Position numbers and translations under genes: made by a program
In this document: positions 30,870-64,000 of the stretch, in pieces
How the letters are laid out: each line of letters opens with the position of its first letter
Numbering within the stretch: position 1 is the stretch's first letter
Assembly: GCA_028583405.1 (NCBI GenBank)
Contig: CM053250.1
Location: 39,381,142-39,445,141 of the forward strand
Source: Pogonophryne albipinna
Lineage: Eukaryota; Chordata; Actinopteri; Perciformes; Artedidraconidae
DNA: 64,000 nucleotides
Direction: 5' to 3'
Notes under the pieces: model-generated
The model's database searches: none
What the model was told of the DNA's origin: nothing
Seen by the model: only the letters and a program-made list of their open reading frames with translations

Positions 30870-33342
30870 CAGGGCTCGACATTATAAATGGCCCGCTGGC
30901 CCGGAAGCACTATTTAGACACCCCGGGCCAGCATAACGTACTTTCCACTTGCCCGCTCGGGCCACTAAAAATATTGTTTAAAAAAAAAATGTTTCCTGTG
31001 GTATTGGTATTTTGACTAGCAATTTAGTTAAATTGTTTCGTTTATTAACGCTACAACATAGTGTTTCGTGAGTCGGTTGTCGTTGTTGGGTGAAAAGCGA
31101 ACAGCTGTTTGCTGCGGAGAGCAGCGCGAGCAGGCTCCCGTGAGCGGGAGCGCGCTCATTCACTACAGACTATCGCGCCACCTAACCATTCGCCAAAATG
31201 TTTTTAATACCACCGATAACCGGCCAAGCACCGGGCAAAAAAAACTATCTTCAAATAAAAGAAAGTCACCGGAGGAGTTGAAGGAGAGTGATAGAGAGCA
31301 TGAGAAGAAGAGGGAGAGGAAGTTTTAGCCAGCTTGATCGATGGAGTTGGCTTCTAGTGGTGCAGTGACGCGTCCTAAAACCCTTTTATAATCTATCGAT
31401 TAGATTTATGATTCGAAAATTGTAAAAGTAGGGTAGACATGTGGAGATTATCCGGCTGAACAAAACGTGCATTTATCAAACAGGTTTGTTTTCCAAATAC
31501 CTTATTTCCAGCTATTTTCCCAAACCCTGTGGATAAATCGCATTGCTTTTTGTCGAGGGAACCAGCAGCTTACTTCCTGGTTTTAGGAGGTGCAGCCAGC
31601 GTCACTGGCTGCACCTCTCAATATGATGCCAATATAAACAATATAAACAAGGTCTTCTGTCTGCTCTGTACATCATGCCGACCTATGCTGACGTAAGTAA
31701 GTGAAGAGTAGAAAATATAAAGGTATTGGCTATAGGGAAATGTCCCAGCAGTTTAGGATAATGAAGGTTCTAATCTAATCTATTACATAGCCATTACATT
31801 TCTAACTCCTAATGACAGGAAGGCAGAAAGTGCATTATACTAATAATAATACTCATAATAATAGCAGACATTTTTTAAGGCGAGACACGGCAGGCAAAAA
31901 CATCGTTTTTCAAGTAGGCCTACTGTCAATTTTGAGATTTTGTGCTATTTTGATTCTATAACATGTTTTCTTTCAGGCTTTTGGAAGGAAAACGTACAAA
32001 ATACACATTTAAGTGTTTATTTTTACTATAGTTTGTCTATTTGTCTGTAGATTTCTCCTAAATTCACCAAAAGTTAGCATTCTAACGTAACATAAAGTAC
32101 CGCGACCGCTGTGTGCACCATGTCAACAGAGATATCGTTGAAAAGCTGTGTCTCTCCTGCACAATCTCATCGGATCCAAATATGGTCATTTCCTTTGTAT
32201 CAGCAACCAATCGTGAAAGCACAAAGGGGTCTTAAACCAAGAAACAAAATCTCATTGGCTGGTGTCAATTTCTGACAACGTGATTCGTTCAGATGCGTCA
32301 CGTGGTGTGCTAAAACCCTTCCTGGTTAGCTTTCCGCTAGAAATTGAAATCTTAAAATGGCAAAAGAACGGCGAAAAAAACGTTCAAAGAGAAGACTACA
32401 ACAATTGTCACTTGCACGAAGCAAGGTTATACAAAAAACAAATGACCCCGAACATGAAATACCTTCACGGAGTGCGTCGATGTACAAGCTGTCATCCAAA
32501 GAACAGGAGGGTTTAGCTAGCGCCTCACTGCAATCTTTAAAGGTCGTTTTCTCAAAATGAGTTTTTTCTCCTACTCTGAGTTCGAAATTTCAACTTCAGT
32601 AGCACGTAGAGACACCAACCCTTCCAGTTATATTCCTATCAATATTATGAAGGCTTTTACAGAAGGGTTTGTTCATATATCATTCATAGCCTGAATTATA
32701 TAACATTGTATACCTAAAAACATGGCGAAAATTGATATTTTAGGGCTGTTGACAGTATTTTCTGATTTATGGAGTGATAAAGAGAGAAATCCAAAATCCC
32801 TTCTGTAAAAGCCTTAGATACTAATATGACTACAAAATGAAACAAGAATTTTGAACCTGGCTTTATCCAAAGTTCAGATTTCGATTCCTGAAATGTGTTA
32901 AAATATGTGCATATTTAATGAGATAATGGATAATTTGCATATTTAAACATGCTATTTCAGAAAACTTGTAATACAAAAAACAATTGCCTTATTGTAAGTA
33001 ATTAAATGGAGAAATTTCTAGCTGATACCTTTTTAAATTAAAAAAATTACCCTATTCACCTGGGGTGTCTCGCCTTAACAATGACCACAATATCATTATT
33101 TTAATAAACCAAATATGAACAATTGAGGAAAATGAGGAAGAACTGATTATTAAAATGTTGTAGTACAAGTAGTAATGTAGTTGGTGCATAAATTACTATG
33201 GCAACAAATGTGTTCATTTTCTTCATTATTGTTTTTTTTGGATGAATGCTCCGGGCCAGTGGTTACAATGGTGGGGCCAGTGATAATACAAATCCACCGG
33301 CCCGGAGGGCCAGTGGCATTTTACCCTTAATGTCTACCCCTG
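30870..33342 (+). mobile_element. hAT-type element, 2.5 kb, exact 8-bp target duplication
   Basis: CAGGGCTCGACATTATAAAT opens and AATGTCTACCCCTG closes the element. CCTGAAAT is duplicated (30862-30869, 33343-33350). GGCCCGCTGGCCCGG-type words occur near both ends, as inverted subterminal repeats. The interior has no recognisable transposase; part of it is a TTAA-target insertion (31879-33074). Confidence 0.75.
31879..33074. mobile_element. TTAA-target element nested in a hAT
   Basis: GGCGAGACAC at the left and GTGTCTCGCC at the right are inverted ends, each next to TTAA (31875-31878, 33075-33078). Inside, a basic peptide frame starts MAKERRKKRSKRRLQQLSLA (32357-32560) with no family match I know. 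piggyBac or Kolobok type is inferred from the TTAA target only. Confidence 0.55.
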
Positions 33343-33704
33343 CCTGAAATTGTTCCAAAACACTGATCGATCGATAGGCGAATAGATATTCGTTTGTGTG
33401 CTTGTGGGTTATGTGTTTTATGCTGCAATTTGGAAAATGTAGTAAATGCAGGCAAGTTGTGTTTATTGGTGTTTATCACACACACAGTCATGATTATTAG
33501 ACTGTCATTTCTCCTGTGCAGTTCTAGTGTTGTTGAATGTCCTAGGAAGAGGTGACAGCTGCAGCTGAAAAGCTAATCTCTCTCAGGAAATATGTTTTGT
33601 TTTCAAGCAATCCTCAACAGACTCCAAGATTGTTATACATTGGAGGGTGCACTTATTCATCAGCAGTTAACCAGTCAATAATAATGCTGTTGTTTTCCAG
33701 TTGA

Positions 33705-63325
<29,621 letters not shown>

Positions 63326-63582
63326 TAATGGAATCTCTTTAACAGCTATTTTCCTCTTTTGTATAATAGTGTTTTGATGTCAATGAAGCCATTGGGGAAA
63401 ACTGGTTTATACTACTTGTTAGACGTGCCGTTCTTAATTGGACATTAAATGGCTACATTGGCCAACAGACATCGGTGTGGAGGTTCATTCTTGAACACAT
63501 GAACATGCTACTATGACTTTAACATTGTACCATGTTTGTGTTTTGTGTCCTGAGATTAATGAATTCTGATTTATATTTAAAC

Positions 63583-64000
63583 TAGGGCTGTCAAACGATT
63601 ACATTTTTTAATCAGATTAATCACCGCTTAAAAATTAATTAATCATGATTAATCACCATTCGAACTATGTCCAAAATATGCCATTTCTTTATGTATATTG
63701 TTGTGGGAATGGAAAGATAAATGAAAGAAGGCGGATATATCCATTTAACATACAGTATCTATGTTTATTATAACATTTTTCTGCGTGTCAAAATGAAAGA
63801 CAGCCCACACACCTATCATTCATCAAACCGTGGGGTCTTATTTCATTACGTGTTGATTTCTATCAACAGGAGGGGGGGCTAGTGGAGTACTTTGTGACCA
63901 CAGTGTGAACGTTGTGATCAGCTGCTTTTGCGCAGTTCTCCAGTGAAGGGGGGGGAAGTGTCTCCCTCCGCAGCCGGTTGGCGTAGTTTTAGCACAATTC
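63583..64000 (+). mobile_element. hAT-type element, left end, runs off the window
   Basis: TAGGGCTGTCAAACGATTAC is a familiar fish hAT terminus, followed by ATTAATCATGATTAATCACC words. Sequence near 63810-63860 resembles 47900-47960. The right end is outside the window, so size and duplication are unknown. Confidence 0.6.

Overview
This is eukaryotic, teleost-fish-like sequence. Three spliced vertebrate genes are recognisable, introns follow GT..AG, and the spaces between exons are packed with fish-type mobile elements (hAT, PIF/Harbinger-like, TTAA-target, foldback, L2-like and Rex3/RTE-like). No bacterial or viral gene organisation is present. The species cannot be named from the sequence alone.

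Host genes. (1) The last four coding exons of mapk8ip1 (JIP1 scaffold, phosphotyrosine-binding domain) lie on the plus strand at 4053-6497. (2) A complete nine-exon cstpp1 (C11orf49) lies on the minus strand at 24629-15314 and encodes 331 aa. (3) The first eight coding exons of ckap5 (XMAP215/ch-TOG) lie on the plus strand at 33741-63319 and run off the right edge. cstpp1 and ckap5 are head to head, with a putative promoter and 5-prime exon region at about 24.6-26.5 kb. mapk8ip1 and cstpp1 are convergent. Both cstpp1 and ckap5 relate to microtubules (centriolar-satellite/tubulin polyglutamylation and microtubule polymerisation, from family knowledge). I see no lrp4 exon between them, although lrp4 lies there in human.

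Mobile DNA. The elements I could bound add up to roughly 38 kb of the 64 kb. Ten hAT-type insertions have exact 8-bp target duplications, and three more have imperfect or ambiguous ones. Left to right: a 3.15-kb terminal-inverted-repeat transposon (105-3254) with an unfamiliar DDE-like plus Tudor-like protein; a palindromic foldback element (6739-8918) interrupted by a second one; an L2-like LINE with a TTAA-target insertion (12141-13813); a PIF/Harbinger-like MITE carrying a Myb/SANT-like exon (14312-15059); two minisatellites, each beside a hAT insertion (17.5-20.9 kb); and a run of hATs at 28.3-33.3 kb. In ckap5 intron 1 there is a four-level nest (34996-42477: foldback, hAT, Rex3 and further hATs). 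In the next introns come a hAT inside the dimerisation domain of another hAT (45861-47699), an L2/Rex1-like LINE split at its YADD box by a hAT (48843-53214), a four-layer nest (53215-55850) and a nearly intact autonomous hAT inside an (AT)n tract (57425-61842).

Most notable are the transposon at 105-3254, which I cannot assign to a superfamily, and a three-copy hAT deletion family in which two copies keep the same 143-codon BED-finger frame. The latter invites comparison with repressor-type deletion derivatives.
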